64,000 nt of DNA from Hahella chejuensis KCTC 2396. Its GTDB lineage: Bacteria; Pseudomonadota; Gammaproteobacteria; Pseudomonadales; Oleiphilaceae. The stretch is taken from NCBI RefSeq assembly GCF_000012985.1, contig NC_007645.1, forward strand, positions 5,971,001-6,035,000, given 5' to 3'. Shown here piece by piece: positions 41,851-52,477 of this stretch (positions are counted from its first letter, which is position 1; the number at the start of each line of letters is the position of its first letter). The notes below the pieces were generated by a model. That model made no database searches and was not told where the DNA came from. It saw only the letters and a program-made list of their open reading frames with translations. The position numbers and the translations under genes were made by a program.

Positions 41851-42242
41851 CTCACAATCTCAATCTTTGTCGCGTCAGGCACATGCATGCCAAAGCGCTG
41901 GTCGGCAATCTGCTCCACTCGGCTGTGAGCGCTCCAGGCGCTTTCTTCCAGCAACAGCTGGGTCCATTCACGCTCGTAGCGATCTTTATCCCGCTGCAGC
42001 GTCTGTAGCTCAATAAACTGCTGCCGGTTCAAATGCACGGCATACACCGTGGCGACGCCGGACACCACCAGAGCAACCAACAATGACAATGTAATCAGCG
42101 CCCGCCCCTTGATCATGCTTGCGGCAAGGCGGCACGTCTCACCCCACCACTCCAGTACGACGGGCAAAATCGGCTCACGAACCGTTTTGCTGCGTCTGGT
42201 CGTCAGCGGCGTAGCCTGACCTGTAGAACGAATCAAAATCAT
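41847..42242 (-). CDS. ftsL: Cell division protein FtsL
   Basis: FtsL is a small bitopic divisome protein that activates FtsWI together with FtsB. The ATG at 42242 gives 131 residues and overlaps the rsmH stop (TGATG), with GGAG upstream. A shorter start at 42116 (about 89 residues) is possible but has no good ribosome site. One membrane helix follows MIKGRALITLSLLVALVV and a leucine-zipper-like coiled coil (about residues 68-100) follows it. The long N-terminal cytoplasmic stretch of about 45 residues resembles E. coli FtsL. It is poorly conserved in sequence, so position supports the call. Confidence 0.9.
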   Translation of the reverse strand: MILIRSTGQATPLTTRRSKTVREPILPVVLEWWGETCRLAASMIKGRALITLSLLVALVVSGVATVYAVHLNRQQFIELQTLQRDKDRYEREWTQLLLEESAWSAHSRVEQIADQRFGMHVPDATKIEIVR

Positions 42243-43171
42243 CAACATTTCTCCAATACACGCATTACGGCGCTACGCGCCCGTACATTGGCCACGACTT
42301 CAGTTTCGCCTGCGCGGATTTTCTTACCTACCAGTTTTGCTTTTGGCGGCGCATCATCCACCACTGGCAGCCATTTCGGGGTCTTGGGCCCTCGCACAAT
42401 ATCCCGCATGTACTGTTTAACCATGCGGTCTTCGAGAGAGTGGAAGCTGATAACCGTCAGACGTCCGCCCGGCTTAAGCACTCCGAACGCCTGTTCCAGC
42501 CCCTGAGCCAGATCGTCCAACTCCCTGTTGATGAATATCCTGATAGCCTGAAACGCCCGCGTCGCCGGATTCTTGCCTTTCTCCCAACGGGGGTTGGCCG
42601 CCGCGACTATTTCCGCCAGCTGCAAGGTCCGGGTGATGGGTTGAGTTTGTCGCGCAGCCACAATGGCCTTCGCCATCCGCCGCGCAAAACGCTCTTCGCC
42701 CAGATCCCAAAGCACTTTGCTGATTTCTTCTTCTTTTGCGGTATTCACCCATTCTGAAGCTGATAGGCCGCTGTCCGGGTCCATACGCATATCCAATGGC
42801 CCGTCCTGCATAAAGCTGAAGCCTCTTTCGGCCTCATCCAATTGCGGAGAAGAGACGCCCAGATCAAGCAATACGCCATCCACCCCTGGCCATTGCAGTT
42901 CAGAAACGAACGAGGCCATGTCAGCAAAGGAACCTTGCCGGAACAGAAATCTGTCATCGCCAGAAAATCTTTCCATCGCCGTCCGCCTCGCACGTGGATC
43001 TTTGTCGATACCCAGCAGTCGCCCTTGCGGACCCAGCGCCTTCAATATCTCCGCACTGTGTCCGCCGCGCCCGAAGGTGCCATCTATATAAAGCCCATCC
43101 GCTTTGACGCCCAGAGCCTCAACAGCCTCGGCCAATAAAACCGTTACGTGTCCGTATTGATTACTTTCCAT
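42242..43171 (-). CDS. rsmH: 16S rRNA (cytosine-1402-N4)-methyltransferase
   Basis: RsmH (MraW) methylates N4 of C1402 in 16S rRNA. Its partner RsmI, which adds the 2'-O-methyl to the same base, is encoded 2 kb upstream. The 309 residues show [13 protein letters not shown] at the start, [16 protein letters not shown] (SAM site), [12 protein letters not shown] and [15 protein letters not shown]. It begins 4 bases after mraZ and overlaps ftsL. Confidence 0.97.
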   Translation of the reverse strand: MESNQYGHVTVLLAEAVEALGVKADGLYIDGTFGRGGHSAEILKALGPQGRLLGIDKDPRARRTAMERFSGDDRFLFRQGSFADMASFVSELQWPGVDGVLLDLGVSSPQLDEAERGFSFMQDGPLDMRMDPDSGLSASEWVNTAKEEEISKVLWDLGEERFARRMAKAIVAARQTQPITRTLQLAEIVAAANPRWEKGKNPATRAFQAIRIFINRELDDLAQGLEQAFGVLKPGGRLTVISFHSLEDRMVKQYMRDIVRGPKTPKWLPVVDDAPPKAKLVGKKIRAGETEVVANVRARSAVMRVLEKC

Positions 43172-43175
43172 AGTG

Positions 43176-43631
43176 TTATAGCGCGATGTTCATCAGTTCT
43201 TCTGGGACATCCTGACCAAGCGCATCCTCGTCCAGATATTCATCGCGCCGCTTCGTCCAGTGATCTTCGTCCCACAACTCAAACTTCTTACCCTGACCCA
43301 ATAGAATCAATTTCTTATCCAGATATGCGTATTCACGTAGCGGCTGGGACAACAACACGCGTCCCGCACCATCAATTTCCAATTCAGTGGCGTGGCCCAA
43401 CAAGAGTCGTTGGATGCGCCGGGTCGCCGGGTTGTACGCAGGAAGCGCGGCGATTTGGCTTTCAATCTGCTCCCACTCCGGCAGCGGATAAATCAGAAGA
43501 CAGCGTTCTTGTGTATCAATGGTCGCAATCATTTGGTTATTGCTTATTTCGGCAATACGATCCCGGTAACGCGTTGGCATGGCAAAGCGCCCCTTTGAAT
43601 CCATGTTGATCGCATTGACGCCTCTAAACAC
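43176..43631 (-). CDS. mraZ: Transcriptional regulator MraZ
   Basis: MraZ is a SpoVT/AbrB-like DNA-binding protein that represses its own dcw operon in E. coli. The 151 residues contain two swapped-hairpin repeats, each with the DxxGR motif: [15 protein letters not shown] (about 10-24) and [17 protein letters not shown] (about 84-100). It is the first gene of the dcw cluster. Four direct repeats of its recognition type lie just upstream (see the MraZ-box entry), so autoregulation is likely. Confidence 0.96.
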   Translation of the reverse strand: MFRGVNAINMDSKGRFAMPTRYRDRIAEISNNQMIATIDTQERCLLIYPLPEWEQIESQIAALPAYNPATRRIQRLLLGHATELEIDGAGRVLLSQPLREYAYLDKKLILLGQGKKFELWDEDHWTKRRDEYLDEDALGQDVPEELMNIAL

Positions 43632-43666
43632 TTATTCGCCCATCTCAGAAGGTTTTCGCCACAAAA

Positions 43667-43701
43667 AACCACAATCATCCACTTTTACCCACTTTTACAC
43701 A
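43667..43701 (-). promoter_or_regulatory. MraZ-binding repeats (TGGGN type)
   Basis: Reading the minus strand, four 5-base boxes TGTGT, TGGGT, TGGAT and TGGTT begin exactly every 10 bases (43701-43697, 43691-43687, 43681-43677, 43671-43667). This matches the known MraZ site of TGGGN repeats with 5-base spacers. They start at the downstream edge of the -10 box, so a bound MraZ would cover the start point. Only the second box is a perfect TGGG. Confidence 0.8.
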
Positions 43702-43729
43702 CTATAGAAAGCGGAAGGCAACATTTCAA
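43701..43729 (-). promoter_or_regulatory. Sigma-70 promoter of mraZ / dcw cluster
   Basis: On the minus strand a -35 box TTGAAA (43729-43724) and a -10 box TATAGT (43706-43701) are 17 bases apart. Transcription would start near 43694, about 60 bases before the mraZ ATG. AT-rich sequence upstream could act as an UP element. Confidence 0.75.
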
Positions 43730-43970
43730 GATGATTAAGTTACGGATGGGTCAATAATTTCCTCTTAAAAGACAAGTAGTTACAGAAAAAAAGGGGAAAA
43801 AATAAACAGATTTGAGACAAAAATAGCTTTGCAATCAAAGCGCTAGAGGAATTTCTTCAGATACAAGCTCGCATCTAAGAATATTTAGCTATAAAGACCA
43901 CATCGGTAAATAAAACGAGGTATGTACACGCCCAACCAAGGGCCGCATAGTTTCATTGTTAAGAGAAGTT
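43730..43970. other. AT-rich spacer, no gene seen
   Basis: The stretch between the dcw promoter and the rnpB terminator is AT-rich with several A-runs. I find no ORF with a ribosome site and no tRNA fold. Confidence 0.6.
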
Positions 43971-44006
43971 AACCCTGAAGCTCTCATACGCAAGAGCTTC
44001 AGGGTT
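43971..44006 (-). terminator. Intrinsic terminator of rnpB
   Basis: A perfect 14-bp stem (43971-43984 with 43993-44006) with an 8-base loop lies about 12 bases beyond the mature 3' end of RNase P RNA. The downstream tract on the minus strand is T/C-rich rather than pure T. Confidence 0.75.
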
Positions 44007-44017
44007 AAAAAGAGAAA

Positions 44018-44382
44018 AGAAGAGCTTGTCTGTAAGCCGGGTTCTGTCGTGGACAGTCATTCATCTGGGATGCATGTCGCCATGCACCTCTAGCGACCTA
44101 CCCGGACCCAGCGTGGGCCACGCCATTGGGTCCCTATTTGGTCTTGCTCCGAGTGGGGTTTTCCATCGCCATGGACTGTTACCAGCCATGCGGTGCGCTC
44201 TTACCGCACCATTTCAACCTTACCGGTCTGCCGAAGCAGACTTAGGCGGTATACTTTCTGTTGCACTTTCCGTCGACTCGCGCCGCCCAGGCGTTACCTG
44301 GCACTTTGCCCTGTGGAGCCCGGACTTTCCTCCATCTCGCGCCCAATAAAGGATGCGAAACAGCGACTGCCTAACAAGCTCT
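44018..44382 (-). ncRNA. rnpB: RNase P RNA (M1, bacterial type A)
   Basis: This is the catalytic RNA that matures tRNA 5' ends. On the minus strand I recognise the conserved core: GAGGAAAGTCCGGGCTCC (P4 5' side region), GCCAGGTAACGCCTGG, then GGTAAGAGCGCACCG, TGGTAACAGTCC, and near the 3' end the AGATGAATGACTGTCC and ACAGAACCCGGCTTA segments. The two ends pair perfectly as helix P1 (5' AGAGCTTGT with ACAAGCTCT). The start at 44382 is set by the promoter spacing; the exact mature 3' end near 44018-44021 is estimated. The rsmI-rnpB-mraZ order is usual in pseudomonads. Confidence 0.95.
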
Positions 44383-44389
44383 GGCGGCA

Positions 44390-44418
44390 AGATTAGCGAT
44401 TTCCCTCTTCCGACACAA
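44390..44418 (-). promoter_or_regulatory. Promoter of rnpB
   Basis: Minus-strand -35 TTGTGT (44418-44413) and -10 TAATCT (44395-44390) are 17 bases apart. Seven bases after the -10 comes the A that starts helix P1 of RNase P RNA, so transcript start and mature 5' end would coincide. Confidence 0.7.
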
Positions 44419-44454
44419 GCTTTGCGCCGACATGTCGCTGAAGAAGTCGCAAAC

Positions 44455-45303
44455 TCACTCGCCCTTTAACGCCAACGCCTGCTGATAAAGCTCGTTCTTA
44501 CCAACTCCCGTCAATGAGGACGCCAGCGCCGCCGCCTTCTTGACAGGTAATTCTTTGAGCAGCGCCTGTAGAAGTTGCGACACTTTGATTTCCACAAAGT
44601 CGCCCTGTTCTTTCCGCTCCCCTTTCACCAATACGACGAATTCACCGCGCTGCTGATTTCCATCCTCCTGCATCCAGGCTTTAATGTCCTGAACGCAGCC
44701 CGCCTTTATTGTCTCAAAGGTTTTGGTCAACTCTCTGGCGATCACCACTTCTCGAGCAGCCCCCATCACCACCTCCAAATCTTCCATCATCGCCAAGATC
44801 CGGTGAGGAGACTCATAGAACACCATCGTCCGGGGCTCGTCCGCCAATTCTTGCAAACGCCCTCGTCGACCTGAACCTTTGGCGGGCAGAAAGCCCTCGA
44901 AAACAAACCGCTCGCTAGGCATGCCGGAAGCAGACAAGGCCGCCACCAATGCACAGGCGCCGGGAACTGGTGTGACGATGAAGCCCGCCTCTCTGGTCGC
45001 CCGCACCAAAGGAAAACCCGGGTCCGATATCAGCGGCGTCCCTGCATCAGATATCAAAGCGATAGACTTGCCCACCGCCAACTCTGACAACAAACGCTCT
45101 GTTTTTGCTTCTTCATTGAACTGATGCAAAGACGTCATCGGCGCATCAACGCCAAAATGACTCAACAGTTTGCCGCTATGCCGGGTATCTTCCGCCGCAA
45201 TCAGGTCTACCGATTTCAATATGGCGATCGCCCTGGGAGTCATATCATCCAAATTACCAATCGGGGTCGCTACTATGTATAAAACGCCCTTTGCTTCGCT
45301 CAT
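44455..45303 (-). CDS. rsmI: 16S rRNA (cytidine-1402-2'-O)-methyltransferase
   Basis: RsmI adds the 2'-O-methyl group to C1402 of 16S rRNA, complementing RsmH. The 282-residue SAM enzyme of the tetrapyrrole-methylase fold shows LYIVATPIGNLDDMTPRA at the start, AEDTRHSGKLL, and ALISDAGTPLISDPG, which are the family signatures. It is divergent from lpoA, the common gammaproteobacterial arrangement. Confidence 0.97.
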   Translation of the reverse strand: MSEAKGVLYIVATPIGNLDDMTPRAIAILKSVDLIAAEDTRHSGKLLSHFGVDAPMTSLHQFNEEAKTERLLSELAVGKSIALISDAGTPLISDPGFPLVRATREAGFIVTPVPGACALVAALSASGMPSERFVFEGFLPAKGSGRRGRLQELADEPRTMVFYESPHRILAMMEDLEVVMGAAREVVIARELTKTFETIKAGCVQDIKAWMQEDGNQQRGEFVVLVKGERKEQGDFVEIKVSQLLQALLKELPVKKAAALASSLTGVGKNELYQQALALKGE

Positions 45304-45485
45304 AATTCTTTCATCTTGTTAATAACTGAAATTTCCACCCCAACCATGGCCTTTGCTAGAATGACCGTTGCTTTTATATTTACACTCGGCTTCTCGCATA
45401 TCGCCGCCATTATAAAACCGCCGCGGCCGGCCTAAGTTAACCATAAATCCGGCCTGACTTATAACTATTGCTCCCTGGTAAGCGC

Positions 45486-47341
45486 ATGCAGCGAAAACAT
45501 AATTATTCATTTCACGTCCTGCTCTTAACATTACTCCTGTCTTTATTAGGCGGTTGTGAGGGCTTACCCGTCAAAGGCGGCGACTCTGGCGCACAAGACG
45601 CAACTACTCAAGACGAAGCGGAAAGACAACTCCAGCTCGCTAAAAATACATTGCCGCCCGAGCAAGCCAACCATCGCCTGAAAGCCCTGGACATATATAT
45701 CGCACGCGGGGACTACGCAAACGCGCAAAAAGTGGTGGAATCCATCAACTCCACCACCCTGACCCTCCCCCAAATGGAGCAATATATTATTCTGGGCGCC
45801 ACACTGGCCCTGGAGCAGAATCGAACAGATCAGGCTCTCTCTTATTTCAACGCAGCGCCTTCCGACGCTTTCGCCAGCCGTCCTGTAGACATTCAATTAC
45901 GCGCCAATGAACTGCACGCCAAAGCGCTTATGGCGACAGGCTCATCTCTTGATGCTGCGCAGCTTCTGATTTATGCATCAGGCCTTTATACCGGCGAAGA
46001 ATATTGGCGAGTACTTGACGATGTTTGGAATGCGTTGCGCGCCACTCCCAGCCTGGAGCTGAGCCGCGCCCTGGAAACGGCTCAAGACTATGACTGGCGG
46101 GGATGGCTTGAGCTTATAACCGCAGTACGCCAGAACCAGTTCAGCCTGGAAATGCAATTAGCTGCGCTGAAAAGCTGGCGCCGGCAATGGGCTGACCACC
46201 CCGCAGCGAGAAGACTTCCCGCCGAACTCAAGATGCTGGCGGAGCTACCCAATGAGCGCCCCAGCAAAATTGCACTGCTGGCTCCGCTAAGCGGCAATTT
46301 GGCTAAAGCAGGAGAAGCTATTCGTGACGGCTTTCTGGCTGCTTACTATCAGGATATCAACAGCAGCGAAAGCAATGGGCAAGGTCCAGAAATTCAGATC
46401 ATAGATTCAGGCTCCATTGAAAATATCGCCGACCTCTATCTATCGTTGCAACTGGAAGGTTATGACCTGATTATCGGTCCCCTGGAGAAAGAAGCCGTCG
46501 CCCAGCTCGCCGGCTTCCCGGAACTCGACCCCCCCGTGCTTGCACTAAACTACCTGGACGAAGGCGTCGCCCCGCCTCCCGGCATGTACCAATACGGACT
46601 GGCCGCCGAGGACGAAGTGCGCCAGATAGCCAGAAAGCTAATATCGGAAGGAAAACGCGGCGTTGCAGTGATTTACCCTGACGCGCCATGGGCGATCAAA
46701 CTCGCCAGCGTGCTGGACAGAGAATATCAAGCGGCCAACCTACCATTACCTATCCCATACAAATATGTAGATGGAGAAAATTATTCGGACGGAATAGCCC
46801 ACCTCCTGCAGATCAATGCAAGCAAGCAAAGGGCCAGGAAACTGAAGTCGGTGGCAGGCAAGTTTGAATATGAGCCGCGCCGCCGGCAGGACATTGATGG
46901 AATCATCATGATCTCTACGCCTTATGTGGCCAGACAGTTGAAGCCTTTACTGCTGTTCCACTACGCCAGCGACCTGCCCGTCTACGCGACATCCCAGATA
47001 TACGGCGGCGTCCCGCAGCCGGACAAAGATCATGATTTGAATGGTATTCACTTTACAGAAACGCCATGGCTGCTGAGTCAGTCTTTACCTCTCAAGCAAG
47101 ATATTCGCTACGTTGCGGACACTACACGCTATGAAAGACTCTATGCGATGGGCGCCGACGCTTACACTATCGCCCCGCGGCTCAGCCTCATGCGTCAGTT
47201 CCCTGACAGTCAGATACAAGGAACGACAGGCAACCTATTTATGAACGAGTCTCAGCAGATTCGTCGCATTTTAGAATGGGCGATATTTGAAAGAGGCTTG
47301 GCGAAAGCCGAATTAAACAGCCCGGAGTCACCCCCCCAATA

Positions 47342-47342
<1 letters not shown>
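45486..47342 (+). CDS. lpoA: Outer-membrane lipoprotein activator of PBP1A (LpoA/LppC)
   Basis: LpoA spans from the outer membrane to stimulate the peptidoglycan synthase PBP1A. The ATG at 45486 gives 618 residues with a lipoprotein signal ending LLGGC, so Cys24 is the lipidated residue; a TTG start at 45468 is less likely. Residues about 40-240 are TPR-like helices, and about 255-590 form a periplasmic-binding-protein-like domain (KIALLAPLSGNLAKAGEAIRDGF). yraN overlaps its stop (TAATG). Confidence 0.93.
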
Positions 47343-48359
<1,017 letters not shown>

Positions 48360-48371
48360 CGCCAACAAAAA

Positions 48372-48406
48372 AGCCGGATACCTGGCTTCTTATCAGGCAT
48401 CCGGCT
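48372..48406. terminator. Shared terminator between diaA and sspB
   Basis: An outer 8-bp stem (48372-48379 with 48399-48406) and an inner CCTG/CAGG pair form a long hairpin. Six As precede it on the plus strand, giving a T-run for the minus-strand sspB transcript. Confidence 0.7.
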
Positions 48407-48432
48407 CTTCAGGTTCTAAAAGCTCTAATTGT

Positions 48433-48867
48433 TTACTTAACGATCTTCAAGCTCGGTTTGGAACCATCTCTCCCCCCACCTTTCGGAGGAGGCGCTGGAG
48501 AAGATCCAGGCTTACTTTTACTGCCAGGCGGCTCCGGGGCCCCGCCTGGCTCAGAGCCAAAGACCATGCCTTGACCATTTTCCTTTGCGTATATCGCCAA
48601 TACCGCCATTACCGGAACGGACACCTGACGCGGCACCCCGCCAAAACGAGCGCTAAACTCAAGATAATCATTACCTATACTCAAGCCACGCACCGCCTGC
48701 GGACTGATATTGAGAACGATCTGACCGTTGCTCACAAAATCACGCGGGACGTCTACGCCTTGAAGCGATGCATCGACAACCACATAAGGCGTCAGGTGAT
48801 TATCAAGAATCCACTCGTTCAGAGCTCGCAACAAATAGGGACGACTGGGAGTCATTGGTTTTGCCAA
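48433..48867 (-). CDS. sspB: ClpXP adaptor, stringent starvation protein B
   Basis: SspB delivers ssrA-tagged proteins to ClpXP. The 144-residue protein has a folded substrate-binding domain (about residues 1-105, with RPYLLRALNEWILDN and HLTPYVVVDA), then a flexible Pro/Gly-rich linker (about 108-137). It ends with the basic hydrophobic ClpX-binding tail PSLKIVK. It lies 47 bases after sspA on the same strand. Confidence 0.96.
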   Translation of the reverse strand: MAKPMTPSRPYLLRALNEWILDNHLTPYVVVDASLQGVDVPRDFVSNGQIVLNISPQAVRGLSIGNDYLEFSARFGGVPRQVSVPVMAVLAIYAKENGQGMVFGSEPGGAPEPPGSKSKPGSSPAPPPKGGGRDGSKPSLKIVK

Positions 48868-48914
48868 TTCAATTTGAGCTTAAGGGGCCTTGTTAGACCC
48901 CTCAGTTAGAAGTA

Positions 48915-49547
48915 TCAGCTAAACATTTCCTGTTCGATGTCGGACAGGCTAGCTTTAAAGGACTCGCGCGAGAACAGGCGATCCATATACTTGATCAGCG
49001 GTTTAGCCGGCTTTTCAGGGAGCTCGATCTTCATGAGCTTCAGGCGCCACAACAATGGAGCGACGCAGCAATCTACAATTGTAAACTCCTCGCTCATGAA
49101 ATACGGCTTCTCTGAAAAGATGGGAGCAGCAGCTATCAGACTTTCACGAAGCTGTTTGCGCGCCTCTTCAACCTCAGCAGTATCAGATTTACCTTGCAGA
49201 ACTATATCCGCCAGACTGCACCAATCTTTTTGGATTCGGTACATCAACAAACGGCTCTGCGCCCGCGCAACCGGATATACCGGCAAAAGCGGCGGATGAG
49301 GAAAACGCTCATCCAAGTACTCCATCATGATGTTTGGTTCGTACAGCGACAGCTCACGATCCACCAGGGTTGGCAGCGTGTTATAAGGATTTAGGTCAGC
49401 AATTTCCGCAGGCTTATCATCAGGATCAACATCGATGATGTCTACCGCCACCCCTTTCTCAGCCAAAACAATACGGACTCTATGACTGTAGTGGCTCTGC
49501 GGATCAGAAAAAAATGTCATTGATGACCGTTTGGTCACGACTCCCAT
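48915..49547 (-). CDS. sspA: Stringent starvation protein A
   Basis: SspA is an RNA-polymerase-associated protein with a glutathione-S-transferase fold that supports stationary-phase and stress survival. The 210 residues begin [20 protein letters not shown] and contain the RIVLAEKGV and [21 protein letters not shown] motifs almost identical to enteric SspA. It precedes sspB and follows petABC on the same strand, the common petABC-sspAB order; a terminator after petC separates them. Confidence 0.96.
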   Translation of the reverse strand: MGVVTKRSSMTFFSDPQSHYSHRVRIVLAEKGVAVDIIDVDPDDKPAEIADLNPYNTLPTLVDRELSLYEPNIMMEYLDERFPHPPLLPVYPVARAQSRLLMYRIQKDWCSLADIVLQGKSDTAEVEEARKQLRESLIAAAPIFSEKPYFMSEEFTIVDCCVAPLLWRLKLMKIELPEKPAKPLIKYMDRLFSRESFKASLSDIEQEMFS

Positions 49548-49594
49548 AGAATTACCTCGGTCGCTTGTAACTCAGATTATTCAGAAAGAAAAAT

Positions 49595-49621
49595 TCCAGC
49601 ACCGGGCAACCCGATGCTGGA
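49595..49621 (-). terminator. Terminator after petC
   Basis: A 12-bp stem with one mismatch (49595-49606 with 49610-49621) is followed on the minus strand by a T/C-rich run. It lies 37 bases beyond the petC stop and before sspA. Confidence 0.75.
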
Positions 49622-49657
49622 GCTTTTATCCAAGGTCGAACATTATACACGAAAAGA

Positions 49658-50416
49658 CTAATGAACGTCTTTCCAATATTCTCTATTGAGGAGGTATGCG
49701 GGCACGAACAGAATCACCAGGAACAAAAGCACGTACGGAGCAATCTCTTCACTCTCCAGCCTTGAGGGCTCGCCCACATAAGCCAGGAAGTTGACCATGT
49801 CGCGAATCGCAGCATCATACTCTTGCGGCTCCATGCTGCCCGTTGTAGCGAATGACTTACAACCCGGCGCGCCCACTACAACTCCACTCAACGGATCAAT
49901 ACCTGCCTTGCCGCCCAACTCCGGTTTCTCCGCACACAACCCCTGCAGATCAACCAGAACATGAGGCATACCAACGTCTTTAAATACAACGTTGTTTACC
50001 CCCCAAGGCCTGGACTCGTCCTTGTAAAAGCCGCGCAAATAACTATACAACCAGTCAGGACCGCGCAGCCTTGAAACCAGCGTCAAATCTGGCGGCGGAG
50101 CGCCGAACCAGCCTTGCGCCATGGACGGAGCCATAGCAATATCCATCAGCTGCCCAATCTTCGCATCGCCGAAGATCAGATTCTCTTCGTAAAGGTTGTG
50201 CGGAATACCAATGTCATCCGCTACACGCTCATAACGGGAATACTTTAAGGAGTGGCAGCCCATACAGTAGTTAGTAAACATCGCAGCGCCTCTTTGCAGA
50301 GAGGGCTTATCGCGAATATCGACATCTACGTGATCTAAATGAACATCTCCACCGCCAGCCGCATGTGCAAGAGACGTCACGCACGAGAGAAGCAGAACTT
50401 TGAGTATGCTTTTCAT
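49658..50416 (-). CDS. petC: Cytochrome c1 of the bc1 complex
   Basis: Cytochrome c1 passes electrons from the Rieske protein to soluble cytochrome c. The 252-residue protein has an N-terminal signal peptide (to about residue 19), the heme site CMGCH (about 52-56), and a C-terminal membrane anchor (about 225-245) ending RNEYWKDVH. The axial methionine is probably in the APSMAQGW region. The start abuts petB with a 1-base overlap. Confidence 0.96.
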   Translation of the reverse strand: MKSILKVLLLSCVTSLAHAAGGGDVHLDHVDVDIRDKPSLQRGAAMFTNYCMGCHSLKYSRYERVADDIGIPHNLYEENLIFGDAKIGQLMDIAMAPSMAQGWFGAPPPDLTLVSRLRGPDWLYSYLRGFYKDESRPWGVNNVVFKDVGMPHVLVDLQGLCAEKPELGGKAGIDPLSGVVVGAPGCKSFATTGSMEPQEYDAAIRDMVNFLAYVGEPSRLESEEIAPYVLLFLVILFVPAYLLNREYWKDVH

Positions 50417-51648
50417 TAGTGAGTCACCCTCTCTGGTACAGGTTTAGTCTTTTCTGCTCTGGTATACCAAGGCATCAATAGGAAGTATGCGAAATATAAG
50501 CCTGTACATAGAGGAGCAAGCCAACTCGGCTGCTCATTAGCTGGCAAGACTCCACAAACCCCCAAAATCACGAAGCTGACGACAAGCACTAAAAGGGCAA
50601 TTTTGCTCATCGCTCCCTTATAACGAATAGACTTCACAGGACTGCGATCCAACCAAGGCAACACAAACAGAATTGCTATTGCAGCCCCCATAACGACAAC
50701 GCCCCAGAACTTCGCGTCCACACCGAATAGCGGATACGTGATTGCACGAAGCATCGCGTAGAAAGGCGTGAAGTACCATACAGGCGCAATATGCTCAGGA
50801 GTTTTCAGCGGATTTGCCGGTTCGAAGTTAGGCTTCTCAAGGAAGTAGCCATTCATTTCAGGGAAGTAGAACACTACTACGCAGAATACGAATAGGAAAA
50901 CAATCAACGCGACGATGTCATGCACCGTATAGTAGGGGTGGAAAGGAATTCCATCTTTAGGAATACCGTTTTCATCCTTGTTCTTTTTAATCTCAACGCC
51001 GTCTGGGTTATTCGAACCCACTTCATGAAGCGCCAAAATATGCAGCACCACCAAGCCAAGCAGTACAATTGGTAAAGCGATGACATGCAGAGCAAAGAAC
51101 CGGTTAAGAGTAATACCCGATATTAGATAGTCGCCACGAATCCATTGAGCCAAGTCTTCGCCCACATAAGGTATGGCGCCAAACAGAGAAACGATAACCT
51201 GCGCACCCCAGTATGACATCTGCCCCCAAGGCAGCAAGTAACCCAAGAACGCTTCCGCCATCAGGCACAGATAGATGGTCATGCCGAATATCCAAACTAG
51301 CTCACGGGGCTTTTTATAAGAACCGTACAAGAGCCCTCGGAACATATGCAGATAAACGACGACAAAGAAGGCGGAGGCGCCAGTCGAATGCATTAATCGA
51401 ATCAGCCAGCCGAACTCAACGTCGCGCATAATGTACTCTACTGAAGCAAACGCGCCTTCAGCAGAGGGGTTATAGCTCATTGTCAACCAAATGCCCGTAA
51501 GCAACTGATTAATTAGAACAACCAAAGACAAAGAGCCAAAGAAATACCATACGTTAAAGTTTTTAGGCGCATAGTACTTGCTCATATGCTTTTCGAAGGC
51601 ATCGACGACTGGCAGGCGATCGTCGATCCACTGGATAAGCTTCTGCAT
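50416..51648 (-). CDS. petB: Cytochrome b of the bc1 complex
   Basis: Cytochrome b carries the two b hemes and the quinol and quinone sites. The 410-residue protein has about eight to nine helices. Heme-ligand histidines are in LMHSTGASAFFVVVYLHMFR and in the second pair around FALHVIALP and LVVLHILAL. The Qo motif reads PVWYFTPFYAML, the variant of PEWY common in gammaproteobacteria. An extra C-terminal helix pair follows. It lies between petA and petC with 1-base overlaps. Confidence 0.97.
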   Translation of the reverse strand: MQKLIQWIDDRLPVVDAFEKHMSKYYAPKNFNVWYFFGSLSLVVLINQLLTGIWLTMSYNPSAEGAFASVEYIMRDVEFGWLIRLMHSTGASAFFVVVYLHMFRGLLYGSYKKPRELVWIFGMTIYLCLMAEAFLGYLLPWGQMSYWGAQVIVSLFGAIPYVGEDLAQWIRGDYLISGITLNRFFALHVIALPIVLLGLVVLHILALHEVGSNNPDGVEIKKNKDENGIPKDGIPFHPYYTVHDIVALIVFLFVFCVVVFYFPEMNGYFLEKPNFEPANPLKTPEHIAPVWYFTPFYAMLRAITYPLFGVDAKFWGVVVMGAAIAILFVLPWLDRSPVKSIRYKGAMSKIALLVLVVSFVILGVCGVLPANEQPSWLAPLCTGLYFAYFLLMPWYTRAEKTKPVPERVTH

Positions 51649-52229
51649 TATGCGTTCTCCTTGTCTTCACCTACGATGAGGTTCACGTCATCAACATACA
51701 TGTGGGGAGGCACTTCAAGATTCTTAGGAGCAGGGACATCTTTGAAGACCCTTCCCGCCAAGTCGAACTTGCTACCATGACAAGGACAGTAAAAACCGCC
51801 AACGGTTTCATCGGGTATCACCTCTGGCAGGAACTTTGGTGAGCAGCCCAGATGCGTACAGATTCCAACCAGTATGACGTATTCATCTTTGATGGAGCGG
51901 TGAGGGTTTTGAGCGTATGCGGGTTGCTGCGGCTTTTCAGATTGCGGATCCTGCAATTGCTCCGCAATCGAATCCAAGCCTTTGAGCATTTCCGGCGTTC
52001 TCCGCACGACCCAAACAGGTTTGCCCCGCCATTCAACGGTCATCTGTTGGCCAGGTTCAATCTTACTGATATTGACCTTAACAGGCGCTCCAGCGGCTTT
52101 TGCTTTAGCGCTTGGGTTCCAGGAAGCGACAAAAGGCACGGCCGCGCCGATGGCGCCGATACCTCCAACGACCGAGGTTGCTCCCACCAGAAAACGACGG
52201 CGGCTCTTATTCACGTCGTCTTTCGTCAT
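51648..52229 (-). CDS. petA: Rieske iron-sulfur protein of the bc1 complex
   Basis: The Rieske protein takes an electron from ubiquinol at the Qo site. The 193-residue protein has a twin-arginine signal and anchor (SRRRFLVGA, about residues 9-17, then a helix to about 35) and a C-terminal 2Fe-2S domain. Cluster ligands are CTHLGC and CPCHGS (Cys and His pairs at about residues 125-150). A neutral-to-acidic tail follows. It is the first gene of petABC. Confidence 0.97.
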   Translation of the reverse strand: MTKDDVNKSRRRFLVGATSVVGGIGAIGAAVPFVASWNPSAKAKAAGAPVKVNISKIEPGQQMTVEWRGKPVWVVRRTPEMLKGLDSIAEQLQDPQSEKPQQPAYAQNPHRSIKDEYVILVGICTHLGCSPKFLPEVIPDETVGGFYCPCHGSKFDLAGRVFKDVPAPKNLEVPPHMYVDDVNLIVGEDKENA

Positions 52230-52440
52230 ACTAGGTTTCTCCCATCAGGCAGCAATTTGAGGCCAAAATCAGGCCATTATGCTCTTATTTCTTCAGGCGT
52301 AAAATCCGGCTGACATACTAATTAAAATGCCTTATCGATACAAGGACGACGCACGTGCGGCGAGGCCTTGTCTCAACAATATTGATCCAAGTTAAATATC
52401 TGTCGGGCGGCTTTGACCCATTTTCAGCGGAAACAAAAAA

Positions 52441-52456
52441 GCCCGGATTACCGGGC
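52441..52456. terminator. Intrinsic terminator of rplM-rpsI
   Basis: A 6-bp GC stem (52441-52446 with 52451-52456) with a 4-base loop is flanked by A6 on the left and T5 on the right. It lies 21 bases beyond the rpsI stop on the minus strand. Confidence 0.8.
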
Positions 52457-52477
52457 TTTTTATTGAAAGCGTAATGA

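Noticed and set aside
44026..44349. 107-codon frame in the RNase P region
   Set aside because: The sequence is rnpB RNA on the opposite strand; conservation is due to the RNA.
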